This document shows, in pieces, positions 45,909 through 57,451 of a stretch of DNA of 64,000 nucleotides (positions within the stretch are counted from its first letter, which is position 1; every line of letters starts with the position of its first letter). Below the pieces are notes generated by a model that had not been told where the DNA came from, ran no database searches, and was given only the letters and a program-made list of their open reading frames with translations. The stretch comes from Mauremys mutica. Taxonomy: Eukaryota > Chordata > Testudines > Geoemydidae. The DNA is taken from positions 6,613,733 to 6,677,732 of the forward strand of contig NC_059094.1 in NCBI RefSeq assembly GCF_020497125.1, given 5' to 3'. Both the position numbers and the translations under genes were made by a program.

Positions 45909-46082
45909 CACTGCAATTTCCCCACCAGACAGTACGAGAACAGAAGCACTCACAGTTTTAAAAGGCAGCACATTTTAAACAGACAAACAAGAAATCAAAG
46001 TAGCCCACAAACTGATGGAACTTCCTGTTGCAGAGGGAGTAAGACAACAGCAGGGGCCTGATGACTTTCTGACCCTCTGTGC

Positions 46083-46205
46083 CAGGATGACCAGATGTCC
46101 CGATTTTATAGGGACAGTCCTGATATTTGGGGCTTTTTCTTATATAGGCTCCTATTACCCCCCACCCCCGTCCCGATTTTTCACACTTGCTGTCTGGTCA
46201 CCCTA
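46083..46205 (-). mobile_element. Short hAT-like MITE (GTGACCAGA family), copy 2
   Basis: CAGGATGACCAGATG ... CTGGTCACCCTA inverted ends and a perfect 8-bp duplication, CTCTGTGC (46075-46082 and 46206-46213). The strand is opposite to copies 1 and 3. Confidence 0.92.
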
Positions 46206-46213
46206 CTCTGTGC

Positions 46214-47540
46214 AAAGATTGTGAGAGCTGAGGGTGACTTCCTGCTTCAAGGTACCAGCGGATGCCTTCCAGGGGTCAGGAAAGGAACTAACCTTCCATT
46301 TGCTACTGTCACGTGACTGGGATGTGGGCAGTCATACCTCGTAGCTGGAGCAGGAGTCAGAGGCCAGAGCCAAAATCAGAACTGGGTTACATGGAGCAAG
46401 GCAAGGCAAGGCAGTGCTGGAACAAGCAGGCACAGAAGCTATCTCAGGGTAGCTGGGGGCAAATGCTTTGAGTAACCACTGAATTGCTGCTGGTGCTGAG
46501 TTTCAGAGCTGGTTTGCTGACTTTTCCAACTAGTCAGGGGGTGTAACCAATTAGGCAGCCTACTACAGGCCAGCTTTGCTCGTTAGGTTGCCTGGAGACT
46601 GACTCTGCTGCAAGCCCAACTTCCTGGCTGCTGCCCTGTATAATTGGTCAAGTCCACTACTAAGAGTTTTCAGCTTCCACCGTACCCCCAGGCATTGGTC
46701 ACTGCCGGAGGCAAGGTCCTGTTGGGAAAGATCTCTCAAACACAGATTAGGCTCCAAATCTGACCAACCTTGAAATTATTCTCATCTGGAGGGAAGTGCC
46801 TTCTTTATTCAAGTTGATAAACAGAAATAAAACCTTTTCCACCCATCAGTGTAGAAATTTAAAAGAAACAAAACAAGCAACTAGCACAGTTTATGTAGGA
46901 CCTACACAAACACATTGTTTTGGCTCCCCCTGCTGGTTTGTTTAGCAACAACAGTCAGCTAGCCAACATTAAGCCTGGGTCTCCCTTGCCCAGCACCTTG
47001 TGCCATGGCTGACTGCTGTGCAGGGGGGTGAGCCCATAGCCAGTGCTGAGCGGAGGCAATTGGTGCCTTGAGCAAGGCAGTAAACAGAAAATCCAGGAAT
47101 GAGTGATCACATTTCTGCTGCTTCGCTTCCCCTTTAACAAGCTTCTGCATCTTTGGAAAGGAAAAATAGTCCCCCCCCCTCCTGCCCCACTGCCCTGAGA
47201 CAGCGCCCGGGCCCTTGCTGTGATTCACCAAAGGGTTTTGCTGCTAGAAGGTACAAAATAGCCCCCAGCAGCGGAGCCAGAGGCACTTGTCAAAGCGCCG
47301 GTGAATCCAGACGACCTTTTAGCTCATTTATCAAAGCTCCTGCTGTCATCCCTCACAGTCAGCGAGACAGCGATCGATCACCGGGAGAGGCCAGGCGGCA
47401 GGAGCCAGAGCAGGGTCTGGGCCAGTCCTGCTCCTCCCGAATGGTGCGGAGCCAAGGTTGCGTTGGATGGAGGAGAAGCACTAACCAAAGCCAAGAGCAG
47501 CGCGGCAGGTTCCCCAGCCACTGCTCTGCAGCACGTCTGC
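46214..47540. other. Unique sequence with an unclassified repeat
   Basis: About 46320-46760 (gcaaggcaaggcaagg, ggtgtaaccaattaggcagc) has the look of a dispersed repeat, perhaps an LTR, but ends were not defined. A short CAAGG run is at 46398-46412. Confidence 0.35.
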
Positions 47541-47544
47541 ACAC

Positions 47545-48447
47545 CCAGGCCCTCCCCGGGTCCCCCTCCGTCCCGACCCACAGCCCCCCCGGGCCCTCCC
47601 CGGCTCCCCCTCTGTCCCCCTCCCCGGCTTCCACTCCGTCCTGACCCACAGCCCCCCTGGGCCCTCGCCGGCTCCCCCTCCATCCCGACCCACAGCCCCA
47701 CCGGGCCCTCGCCGGCTCCCCCTCCGTCCTGACCCACAGCCCCCCCGGGCCCTCCCCGGCTCCCCCTCCGTCCCGACCCACAGCCCCCGCCGGGCCCTCC
47801 CCGGCTCCCCCTCCGTCCCGACCCACAGCCCCACCGGGCCCTCGCCGGCTCCCCCTCCATCCCGACCCACAGCCCCACCGGGCCCTCGCCGGCTCCCCCT
47901 CCGTCCTGACCCACAGCCCCCCCGGGCCCTCCCCGGCTCCCCCTCTGTCCCCCTCCCCGGCTCCCCCTCCGTCCTGACCCACAGCCCCCCTGGGCCCTCC
48001 CCGGCTCCCCCTCCGTCCTGACCCACAGCCCCCCCGGGCCCTCCCCGGCTCCCCCTCCGTCCCGACCCACAGCCCCCCTGGGCCCTCCCCGGCTCCCCCT
48101 CCGTCCCGACCCACAGCCCCCGCCGGGCCCTCCCCGGCTCCCCCTCTGTCCCCCTCCCCGGCTCCCCCTCCGTCCCGACCCACAGCCCCCGCCGGGCCCT
48201 CCCCGGCTCCCCCTCTGTCCCCCTCCCCGGCTCCCCCTCCCGCCCGCCCCACAGCCCCCCTGGGCCCTCCCCGGCTCTCCCTCCGTCCCGACCCACAGCC
48301 CCCCTGGGCCCTCCCCGGCTCCCCCTCCTTCCCGACCCACAGCCCCCCTGGGCCCTCCCCGGCTCCCCCTCTGTCCCGACCCACAGCCCCCCTGGGCCCT
48401 CCCCGGCTCCCCCTCCGTCCCGACCCACAGCCCCCCCGGGCCCTCAC
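47545..48447 (-). repeat. 44-bp GC-rich minisatellite
   Basis: About 20 units of the type ctgggccctccccggctccccctccgtcccgacccacagcccc. Matching words in neighbouring units fall 44 bases apart (for example ggg at 48306 and 48350); some units gain 1 base or an extra block of about 26 (tctgtccccctccccggctc). 44 is not a multiple of three and no unit holds a minus-strand stop, so all three minus frames stay open (383, 320 and 315 codons). These are not proteins. Confidence 0.9.
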
Positions 48448-48448
48448 T

Positions 48449-48640
48449 AGGGTTGCCAACTTTCTAATTCCAGAAAACCGAACCCCCTTGCCCCATCCAC
48501 TTCCCTGCACCTTCTCTGAGGCCCTGCCCCCGCCCCGCCCCTTCCAAAAGCCCCACGCCCACTCACTCCATTCCCCCTCCCTCCGTCACTTGCTATCCCC
48601 CACCCTCGCTCATGTACTCATTTTCACTGCAAGGCCCAGA
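48449..48640 (+). repeat. Head block of the ctagggttgccaac repeat (second copy)
   Basis: ctagggttgccaactttcta, the aaaaccgaaccc block and cccccaccctcgctc match the head at 34433-34570. Here it abuts the 44-bp array on its left. Confidence 0.8.
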
Positions 48641-48863
48641 CAGGCATATGTATTGTTTGGATAGATGTATTATGCTAAGATCAAGTGTTATTTGTTACAG
48701 GACGCTAGAGCTGGCAGCAAAGTAGTCAAAAAGGGTAATTAAAAAAAAGGAAATTTCACAAAGGTTTTTATGATTCTTTCCCTCCCCTCTTCCCATTTTT
48801 CATAACCATCTCCATGTTTTTTATTCACTAAAGTTATTGTAATTTTATGTGTGGAATTAGGAC

Positions 48864-48987
48864 CTAGGATGACCAGACAGCAAGTGTGAAAAATCGGAAC
48901 GGGGGTGGGGGGGTAATAGGTACCTATATAAGAAAAAGCCCCCAAAATCGGGACTGTCCCTGTAAAATGGGGACATCTGGTCACCCT
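48864..48987 (+). mobile_element. Short hAT-like MITE (GTGACCAGA family), copy 3
   Basis: CTAGGATGACCAGACAG ... CATCTGGTCACCCT inverted ends with a perfect 8-bp duplication, ATTAGGAC (48856-48863 and 48988-48995). The interior matches copies 1 and 2. Confidence 0.92.
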
Positions 48988-48995
48988 ATTAGGAC

Positions 48996-50224
48996 CACAC
49001 ATTATCACAGCTGCAATGGGCCCATTAAAGGCCCACTCCTGAAGCCCCAAATACAAATTCATAGCGCACAACCACAGAAATGCACCTGTCCAGGTACCTA
49101 TACAATTAAATCTGTAGAAACTGACTCCCACCCCTACATGCAGATACACACGTGTGTTAGCCAAAAGGGCTCGTTTTCCCCCCGGAGATTACCTAATTAC
49201 ACCAAGGAGGAACGGAGGATCAGAGAGACGAGTACCATTATCTTTATTGATCGGTCAGCTGAGCGGGTGCTCTCATCTCGGCTCGTGCCAAAGAGAGAGA
49301 CACACCCCACAAGCCCGAACGGGCCTTTTTATAATCAGTAACAAACAACTTAGCCTACGTTTGTCTACGTCATTTGGTTGACCTGTAGAACCTGTACATG
49401 TATCTGTTAGGGGATAATTGGGTACGCAGGATACATATATCATTTTGTGGGGGCTACAAGAGACATACAGCTGTTGAGGATACATTTGTCATTCTGAAGG
49501 GGACACAAGGTACATCTGTTGACCCTTTGTACTAAATATCTTGAAGACATACATGGGAACACAGCTGCATAATCTTGGGGAGCCAACATATACTTGGGGA
49601 GCCAAACAAAACTGATAAGCGAAATAGCTGACTTAGGTAGATACACGGCCTTCAGTCTAATGAGTTCTGTAAGCTTTCCAACACAGTTTGGACAAGCATA
49701 ACATAACTTTGGTTTACTCAGGCCTAATACGGAAAGGCTTCATTAGCACTATGATTTTCCAACACGTGTATTCATGTGCACATATCTAGCCTGCACTAAC
49801 ACACAGACTCCCACACTTTTTAATATTACAACTGTTTTGTGCCTAGAGACACCAACTAAGACCAGGGCTCCAGGGTGGTAGGTGCTGGACATACACATAA
49901 AAAGAGAGTCTGCAACAAAGAGTTTATAATGTAGCTAGACAAAGGTGGGGAGAAATGTCTGATCCATCAGCTCTTCTGCAATTACTAGTCAACAACATTC
50001 ACCTTTTGAGAAATAATACATTTTATGTCAGCCATTTTTTTTGTGCGCAAGCCAGCAAAAGGAATAAAAGTCAGAGTTAGGCTGCAAATTTTATTCAGCC
50101 AGGTATACACATGTGGCAATACACGCACCTCCCTGCACAAAGACACACGGTCTCTTCCACACATACAGTGCATGCATGCACACAGAGACACTTTTTCATG
50201 CACTTTTCCAGGGGCTGCCTAAAT
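48996..50224. other. Unique sequence
   Basis: No gene. A repeated gggatacatttgtcat/ggatacatatatcat pair (about 49428 and 49479) is a local duplication. Short CA runs lie near 50100-50190. Confidence 0.35.
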
Positions 50225-50560
50225 CACCTAGCCAGGAAGGGAGGAGGGTGGGCTGGAGGGGAAAAGATGGGGGTGGAGGAGAGAGGATGGGGAGGGAAAG
50301 AGGCCAAGGACGAGAGCAGGGTGGGGTGAGAGGGGGCAGTGAAGGAGAGAGGTGGATGAGGATGCACAGGGTGTATAGGGACATAATGGGAGTGCAGCAG
50401 TGTATGGAGGTGAATGGGGTGCAGGGGTGAGGGACATGGGGTGGCGGCTCTGGGAGGTGGAGAGGATGGGTGGAGAGCGCTGTAAGGGGTACAGGGCTGG
50501 GATGGGTAGGTGTGGGGGGCAGGGTGGGATGGGATGGGGGAGGGATGCAGTGAGGGGGAT
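50225..50560. repeat. Degenerate G/A-rich low-complexity DNA
   Basis: ggagggtgggctggagggga, gggatggg and ggtgcaggggtgaggg words. The minus frames of 148-163 codons are composition effects. Confidence 0.6.
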
Positions 50561-50639
50561 GGGGGTGCAGCCCCATTCCCAGCACTCGGAGATAGGGATA
50601 CACACACCTCCAACTCCTGGGTGCCAGTGGTGGGGCGAC

Positions 50640-51480
50640 CGACCATGGTTCGCCGCAGAGCACGTGGCACAGCTCAAGCCAGCGGGAGAGGCCTGTGCCA
50701 GGCGACCCCTAACAGCCACCAGCTGAGCGCTCCAGTGGCGCTAGTTCCTCCCCTGCCCTGACCCAGCCAATGGGAGCTGTGCCTGAGGGTGGGGGCGGGG
50801 CAGCACCCCCCCTCCCCCGCCCAGCAGTCCCTTGGGCTAGTAGCATGCTGGCTGCTTCCCAACCCGGGAGCCGTGGTCCGTGGCACAGCAGCTAGCGGGG
50901 AGCCTGCCAGCCCCACTGCAGCACCATGCGACGGCCTGGTCAGCGGTGCTGACTGGAGCTGGCAGGATCCCTTTTGGACCGGGCGTTCCGTTCCAAAACC
51001 GGGCACCTGGTCACCCTGCCTGACGCCCAGACCCCTGGGCCCTCACCCAGGTCTGCCAGCGCCCTCGCTCCTGACCCAGAGCCCTGCCTACCCCTCCCCT
51101 TCAGCTCTGCCAGAGCCCAATACTCTGTCCTAGAGCCAAGTGCCCTGTAATCCAGACCCTCAGCCCTCCATGGGCCCCCCACAGCTGTGCCAGTGCCCCT
51201 CAGTCCTGACCCACAGCTCCCCAGACCCTCATCAGCTCCCCCTCCATCCTGACCCACAGCTCTCCCGGCGCCCCTTTGCCCACAGATCTGCCAGAGCCCT
51301 TCAACCCTGCCCCACAACACCCCGGGAATTCCAGCTCTGAGCCCCCACTCCAGCTCTGCCAATACATCTCAATCCCGACCTGCAGCCTTCCTGCTATTCC
51401 AGTCCTGGGCTCCCCACACACAGCTCTGACCATGCCCCTCAATCCTGACCCACACCTCGCCCTCCCCTCGCTATTCCAGT
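50640..51480. repeat. GC-rich repeat, possible right-hand part of the ctagggttgccaac element
   Basis: At about 50975-51017, gaccgggcgttccgttccaa then ccgggcacctggtcaccct looks like the terminus partner of the ctagggttgccaac head. From about 51050 to 51480 a degenerate series (cctgacccacagctcccc) resembles the 44-bp array. If right, head, arrays and tail span 47.5-51.5 kb as a rearranged compound; boundaries uncertain. Confidence 0.4.
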
Positions 51481-51577
51481 GCTGAGTTTAATATGAGTAC
51501 CTCTGTCTGTCCTACAAGTTGTAAGGTGGTTTTGCAATGGAGACAAATTCCCATCAGGGAATACATATTATCTATTA

Positions 51578-51645
51578 GTCTTTAAGGTGCCTCCGGACTC
51601 CTCGTTGTTTTTGTGGATACAGACTAACATGGCTACCCTCTGATA
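51578..51645 (+). repeat. Tail copy of the type B Penelope-like repeat
   Basis: tagtctttaaggtgcctcc, then gtggatacagactaacatggct, is the 3' part of the family at 18812-19060. The ribozyme-like head is missing. Confidence 0.65.
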
Positions 51646-51649
51646 CTTG

Positions 51650-53040
51650 ACATCAGGGACTAGAAGAAGCTTGCTGGATCCTTTCCCACTGTGGGTTAGC
51701 CAGCACACCAAATCCAGATCTGGGGTGAGGTAGGGCTGGTGGTAGATGGTGTCTGGTGACCCGGTCTATGCCAAGGAGGGGGTTGGGTTTGTAAACCAAC
51801 CAGAAGTATGTTTCAGCCAGGGGATGGGTAGGAGTGTTTGGGTTTAACACTGTCTTGGGGGTCAGACGAAAAAACAAAAGGGGTGGTACTCTCTCAAGCT
51901 CCACCCAAATCCAGGCTCTGCCAACATCCTTGAGCTCTGCCAACTTGTCACTCCAAAATGGGATGCCACTCAGTAGATTGTGTGGATTACCGTAATGTTA
52001 GGTTCACCTCTCCCCTCCCTGGTATGCTTTAATCAGCAGTGAAACATTTACATTTACATAATTAGGCTTCACAGTCACTGCCCCATTGAGATGAATGGGG
52101 GAAGTTCACACTTTCGGTGGAGCTATTGGTTCAGGCTGTCTGCAAACTCAAGCAAGCGCCACTGAATTGCATTATGCCAAGTTCCAATTCTGCAGAATTT
52201 CTGTGCAACTGGAAGCAAACAGAGACTTAATATTTTTAATGAAGGTTTAAACTGCAGCGCACAAGCTGTCTGCTCCCAGAGGAAAGCACTGGCTCACTGA
52301 GACACTGCAAACCAGCCCGGTCCAACCCTGGCCTGCCCCAGCCAGCCAACATGTATCACAACAAGCACGGTGAAAGCCAGCTTTGAACCTTCTATTGACA
52401 GGTTCTCAAACACTCCTCCCTTTAACAGGGAACTGGGCCTTTCCTAGCTCTGGCTGTGCACCAGCAGGTGGGGCCGGATTACGGAATGAGAGGCAGCCTG
52501 AAAGGCTTCCCTGGGCACAGAGCAGCCTCCAGGCAACTGAGCCAGCCCAAGAAAGGCCGAGGAAGCTAGAGCGTGCACCCATGTGTGCATAATACACTGG
52601 ATTAGCCGTCCATTGCTTTAACCACTCAACCACCTTGCCACACAAAAGGGGCCATTTGGCTACTAAGCAGGGGACTCTGCATTGCCGTGCAGCGGGGAGG
52701 GAGAGGCACATCTGTGTGCAAAGCCAAGTGTGTGAGGACCAGATTTGGCGCTAGCAGCCACCAGGCCCTGCTCCTGAACGGTTGCTATGGAAACACACTG
52801 GGGGTTGCCTAGGGCCCCAAGGTCTGTGCTGCACTCTCCATTGTGCTGTCACACCAGGAGGTTTGAGCATCACGGAGATTGGACCTGGCTGGGCGACTCC
52901 TAGGACAGGATTATACAGGCCAGAGGCACATGAGGAGCCTCTTTCCTGGGCTGGCATTTGTTGATTGTGGCTGGATTTATTGTCTAGGCCATAAAACAGA
53001 TACTTCCCCAAGGCCGTGTAGTGGTTTAGTGCAAGGTAAA
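51650..53040. other. Unique sequence
   Basis: No gene or clear repeat. Confidence 0.35.
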
Positions 53041-53046
53041 ACCTAA

Positions 53047-53284
53047 GGCTTTGTCTACACTGGCACTTTCGTCACTAACGCTTTTGTTGCTCAGGGATGT
53101 GAAAAAACACCCCCCTGAACAACATAAGTTTTAGCAATGAAAAGCGCAGTGTGGACAGCGCTTCGTCAGCAGGAGCCTTTGGAAGTGGTTTAATTTTGCC
53201 ACCGGGAGAGAGCGGCCACCTTACAACGGCACAGCTGCAGTGGCACAGCGACGCTGCTGTAAGGTGCGCCGTGAAGACATGGCC
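53047..53284. mobile_element. PIF/Harbinger-type MITE
   Basis: Left GGCTTTGTCTACAC and right GTGAAGACATGGCC are inverted with 11 of 14 matches. TAA at 53044-53046 and 53285-53287 fits the 3-bp TWA duplication of PIF/Harbinger. Interior cagtgtggacagcgcttcg. No coding frame. Confidence 0.75.
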
Positions 53285-53394
53285 TAAGGAACTTAAACGG
53301 CCACTGTGGAGCAAAGCCGGTGACCAGAGCAATTAACTAGCTGCTAGTGTAAGGGAGCTGGCACCTGGCAGGCAAGCACCAGTGTGAACAGCTG

Positions 53395-53530
53395 GGCACA
53401 CACATGCACTTAGATGCACATCAGCGCACCTCCACACACTCACACACATGCACTATGGACACACGTGTACCGCACATACATTCACACACACATATGTAAG
53501 CAATATGCCCCATGGCACACATACACTGTG
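53395..53530. repeat. Degenerate (CA)n
   Basis: Interrupted CACACA/CATGCA run; frames here are repeat translations. Confidence 0.75.
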
Positions 53531-53572
53531 CCCTCTCCAGTTTGACTGTGTGCACTGGCACAGTTCTGCTTT

Positions 53573-53690
53573 CATAGAATCATGGGGCCAGGAGGGACCA
53601 CAAGGGTCATGTAGTCTAACCACCGACAGTTTTAGCTTATCCCAGGCTCCTGGATCTATTCCTGTCCGCATTGGGGTGAGTCACTGAGGA
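53573..53690 (-). mobile_element. CR1 3' end remnant, antisense
   Basis: catagaatcatggggccagg then aagggtcatgtagtctaac is the antisense of the CR1 3' terminus. Confidence 0.65.
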
Positions 53691-55344
53691 CCTGATCCTG
53701 TGCTCCTTGCACACACAAGAGTCCCACTGAGGGGCCTTTGCCTTGCCGTGCCTCAGTTTCCCCATCAACAAAGGGCGCACTGACACCATCTGGAAAGCAG
53801 AAAGACATTCAGATCCATGTGTGGCACATCTGCTTTCCGCCCTGCTAGAGGCTGCTTGTCAGACAACTTCTTGGTGGGGGGTGGCTGGATACTGCACCTG
53901 CTGAAAGGCCAAGGCAGAGTGGTTTTAGTTCCTCCAAAGAAGGTGTGACACTGACACGTTGCTCCAGGCAGTGATTCAACCCCTGGGTTAATCATTGACT
54001 CCTCCCTTCTCTCTTCTCTCTCGCACGCCTGAGCTCACTTTTATTCCTGCCAGGACAGAACCTCTGCTCGCTTCCCACGGGTATACTTCTGTCTGACCAG
54101 ACGGCAGATGCAGCATTCAAGGACTTCAGAACCTTTGATGTAATTGCTTAAAAAGTAACATCAAAGCACATGGGCAGCTCTGCCTGAAAGCAGGAACGTC
54201 TGGGTGAGTTGGTTATTTCCGTCTGCTCGGCCCAGGGCTGTGTTTTGGGAGCATTACGTTAGCACAGGGTAGGGAAGGGTGCCAGCTCTGTATTCAGTCA
54301 CCTTGATAATGGGGACATGCTCCCTGCGCTTGTGCCTGGCCTAAATTTCTCTCTGCACCTCCCACCCTAACTCTAATCCCCCCAGACTGGCTGGATCTCA
54401 TTGTTTCCAGCCCAAGTAGCAGTGACTGTTTGTTTTCTTGCTGTTTCTTAATTGCAGGGCGTCAGGCATGTGCCAGGCTGAATAGGCAGGGAGGGGCCTT
54501 TTGTTTGGATTCCTTCTGGTGCCAGCCGAGAGGCTCTGTATTTGATATCTTCACTCGGTGCTAACAAATTCTGGGAAATTTCGTTCCCCCCTGCCAGAAT
54601 TCCCCCGAGAGGGAATACTTCCCCACTCCCTCTCCTAGAGCCTGGGGTGCTGAGCTCCGGGGGAGTTGAGAGGACTCAGCACCTCACAGGAATGGGCCCC
54701 AAAGTGATATGTGGCGTGGCTGCCGGATGTTAAACAGCTGCCATGTTCACCAGCCGGAAGAGCTGTAGGTAGTATGCCCTGTAGGGCTGCCGGGGGGGTC
54801 ATTGTCCAGAGGCCACAGCAAAAGCCAAGCAACTGGGGTTAAACATTCTGTATCACATCAGTGGCACCTCCATCCATCCCAGTTCTCCTGCACCCCTGCC
54901 CAGACAGCTGGCTCTGTGTGGCTGAGACCCTATCTGGGAAGTGCCACCTGGCTCTTATATCTGCAAAGCAAGAAGAGGCGAGAGATTTCTCCTGGTAACC
55001 CTTGGCACCTCCCCCAGGCCGCTGGGTGTGCCTGGCATAAAGAGCAGGGAAAGTTACTGCCTGCTTCCAGGCACTGTCTGTCTTGCTATGTAACACCTCT
55101 GAGCAGAGAAGGGCTAGGACAAAAGGGTCTCATGGCAATAGCTTTAAAGGCCCCGCACTCACCAAGGAATAGCAGCAGGCAGTTCCTCCTCCTGCTCTCT
55201 CGTTTGTTTTGTGACTAGAAAATCGCCGCCCTCTTTGCCGTGTTTGATTATTTATGGATTCATTATATGATTGTTGGCATTAGCTGAGCAGCAGCAGCCC
55301 AGACCGGTAGCTCTTTGGCCAAGTAAAGTAAGTTTCTAGCCAAA
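53691..55344. other. Unique sequence
   Basis: No gene recognised. About 54110-54240 is non-repetitive; nothing further can be said. Confidence 0.35.
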
Positions 55345-55540
55345 ATAGGCTAGTGATTAAACAAGGGACTGTGAGCCAGGACTCCTAGTTCTACCACTAG
55401 CTGCCTTTATACCCTTGGGCCAGTCAAATCCCCCTCTCTGGGTCTCATTCCCCTTCTTTTGGGGTTATTCACTTACCAGCCTCAAAGGGAGTCTCAAGGC
55501 TTAATCCACTGCTGTTTGCAAGTTACTTCGAGATCTCTGC
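55345..55540 (+). repeat. MIR-type SINE
   Basis: ggctagtgattaaacaaggg, then ctagttctaccactagctgc and cccttgggccagtcaaatcc give the MIR order in sense. Confidence 0.75.
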
Positions 55541-56025
55541 AGCCAAGTATTGTTATTTAAATGGGATCACCGGTCACTGACCTTCTCTTTTCTCCTCTAT
55601 GAGTAACTCTGGCTCAGCCAGCCGGGCTCCCTCCCTCCCTGGCAACCTGCTCTGTGTACACTGTTCAAAGTGACAGCAGTTCCCACTTTGCTTCTGATCT
55701 GATCGCAAGCGACTGTTTCCCCAGCCCAGGCTCCAGCAGCTGACGCAGAGGGATTTGCTGGGTAAGGGATGGAAAATCACCTTCAAATAATATTTGCTGA
55801 ACTCTAAGTAGACAGGGAAGGAAAGGACTGGCTTGGGTCACCTCCGGCTGCATGATGCAGTTTCACTGCAAAACTGACCTCGCAAACCCTACAGGGTTCC
55901 CTCGGCCAAATTTAGAATCTGCCAACCAAAGAGGGCCAGATTTTGCTCCCATGTACACCCATTTAGATCAGGACTATCTGCACTAAAACAGTTAGCAACA
56001 CTGCAGTAAAACTGGTGTGAGATCA
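55541..56025. other. Unique sequence
   Basis: Nothing identified. Confidence 0.35.
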
Positions 56026-56027
56026 GC

Positions 56028-56115
56028 AGTATTGCCAACCTCAAGAGATCAAAAATCAGGAGGCAGACCCCCCAAAATGATGAGATTGGCCCCAAAAAAA
56101 TGAGGGCTTTTTTTT
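56028..56115 (+). repeat. Fragment of the TTGCCAA-type repeat
   Basis: agtattgccaacctcaagag and aatgatgagattggcccc; matches the family at 32950 and 61175. Confidence 0.5.
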
Positions 56116-56690
56116 AATTTTTTTTTCCAGTCTGTCGTTTGACTTTATCAATCCTCTCTCTATCTCTGTGCCAATGTTCGGGAGAGACGTTCAGGTTGAA
56201 AGGGCAACCTTTAAAGCGCACAGAAATGCATGTCTCTCCCTGGCTGGTCTGGTGGAGACGCCACGGACCTTGTCTTCATCCCTGAGAGAGGGGAACTGCC
56301 AGCTATTCCTTCGCTTCTTGGCTTTTCCCTGGCCTGGGACATAATGACACCACTTCCCTGACTCCCCATTCCTCTGCTCTGGTCCCACAGCACCACTTCC
56401 TCAAGTCCCCTCCCTCACCTTCTTCTGCCCCAGGCCCGCTCTCTGCTCTGGGGCCACACGTGAAGGCCTGGTCCAGTGGCAGGTCCTAGGGGCTCTCACA
56501 CAGAGCTCTGCCCAGCCCTGAAAAGCACAAGATCAGAGGAGATCACGACAGCTCCTCCTGCAGGCATCAAAATCCTGTGACCCAAGATCAGCTCGAAGAG
56601 TTGGTGTGATGCTGGTACACTGCCTTCCCCCTGTCCCTTCCTCACCAGCACCCTAAGCTGGGGGAGCTGCCATCTGATCCCCACCCATCA
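56116..56690. other. Unique sequence
   Basis: Nothing identified. Confidence 0.35.
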
Positions 56691-56694
56691 CTGT

Positions 56695-57118
56695 CATTTG
56701 CACCCCCTCAGCCTTCCCTGTCCCCGTATCCCACCACATCCTCAGCGTCCTGCTATACCCCCCACATCTCTCTGCCCCCTCTTGGCCTTCCCTCTGTCAC
56801 CCCACAAACACCTGGCCTCACTGGCACAAGCTCCCACCCCCCTCAGCTTTCCCCCTGCCACCCCAGATCCCCCTGTACCCCCAACCTCTTGCCCCGCTCT
56901 TGACCTCTCCCAACCCCCAGAGCCTCCCCATGCCCCTCACACCCCATCTGCCTCCCTCCTGCTCCCATGCACCCCCTCATACCCCAAGCCTCTCCTTGTC
57001 CCCCCACATTCCCTAAGCCTCCCTCTTGTCCCCACCCCCTGCCCCCCACATCCCTCTGCACCCTCCAGCCTCCCCCCATCCCTCTGAACCCCCCTCAGGC
57101 TCCTCCTTGCCCCCCCAT
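56695..57118. repeat. Degenerate C-rich low-complexity DNA
   Basis: Loose units such as ccctgtccccgtatcccacc, ccaacctcttgcccc, cccccacatccctc. A 129-codon proline-rich frame is compositional. Confidence 0.6.
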
Positions 57119-57128
57119 CTCTTGCACC

Positions 57129-57443
57129 CAGGGCCGGCGCTTCCATTAGGCGACCCTAGGCGGTCGCCTAGGGCGCCAGGATTCGGGGGGCGGCATTTTG
57201 TGCGCTCCCCATGGGGCGCACGGGAACTTCCGGTTCCGCTCCCGTCGCGCCGCCGAAGAAGGCCCTTCTGTCAACGTGTAGCTCAATGACTGCTGCTGTC
57301 ACCTGCGGCATTTCAGCGGAGGGTTCTTCTTCAGCGGCGCGATGGGAGCGGAACTGGAAGCTCCCGCGCGCCCCATGGGGCGCGCACAAAATGCCGCCCC
57401 CTGAATTCTGCCTAGGGCACCAGAAACCCTGGCGCCGCTCCTG
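57129..57443. mobile_element. hAT MITE (CAGGGCCGGCGCTTCC ends)
   Basis: Left CAGGGCCGGCGCTTCCATTA, right GAAACCCTGGCGCCGCTCCTG. A perfect 8-bp duplication, CTTGCACC, lies at 57121-57128 and 57444-57451. Inner arms gggcggcattttgtgcgc and gcgcacaaaatgccgcccc form a further inverted repeat, giving a long fold-back. Confidence 0.93.
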
Positions 57444-57451
57444 CTTGCACC

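Noticed and set aside
47359..48510. 383-codon minus-strand open frame, plus overlapping 320- and 315-codon frames
   Set aside because: All are translations of the 44-bp array; three frames stay open together, which is a composition effect.
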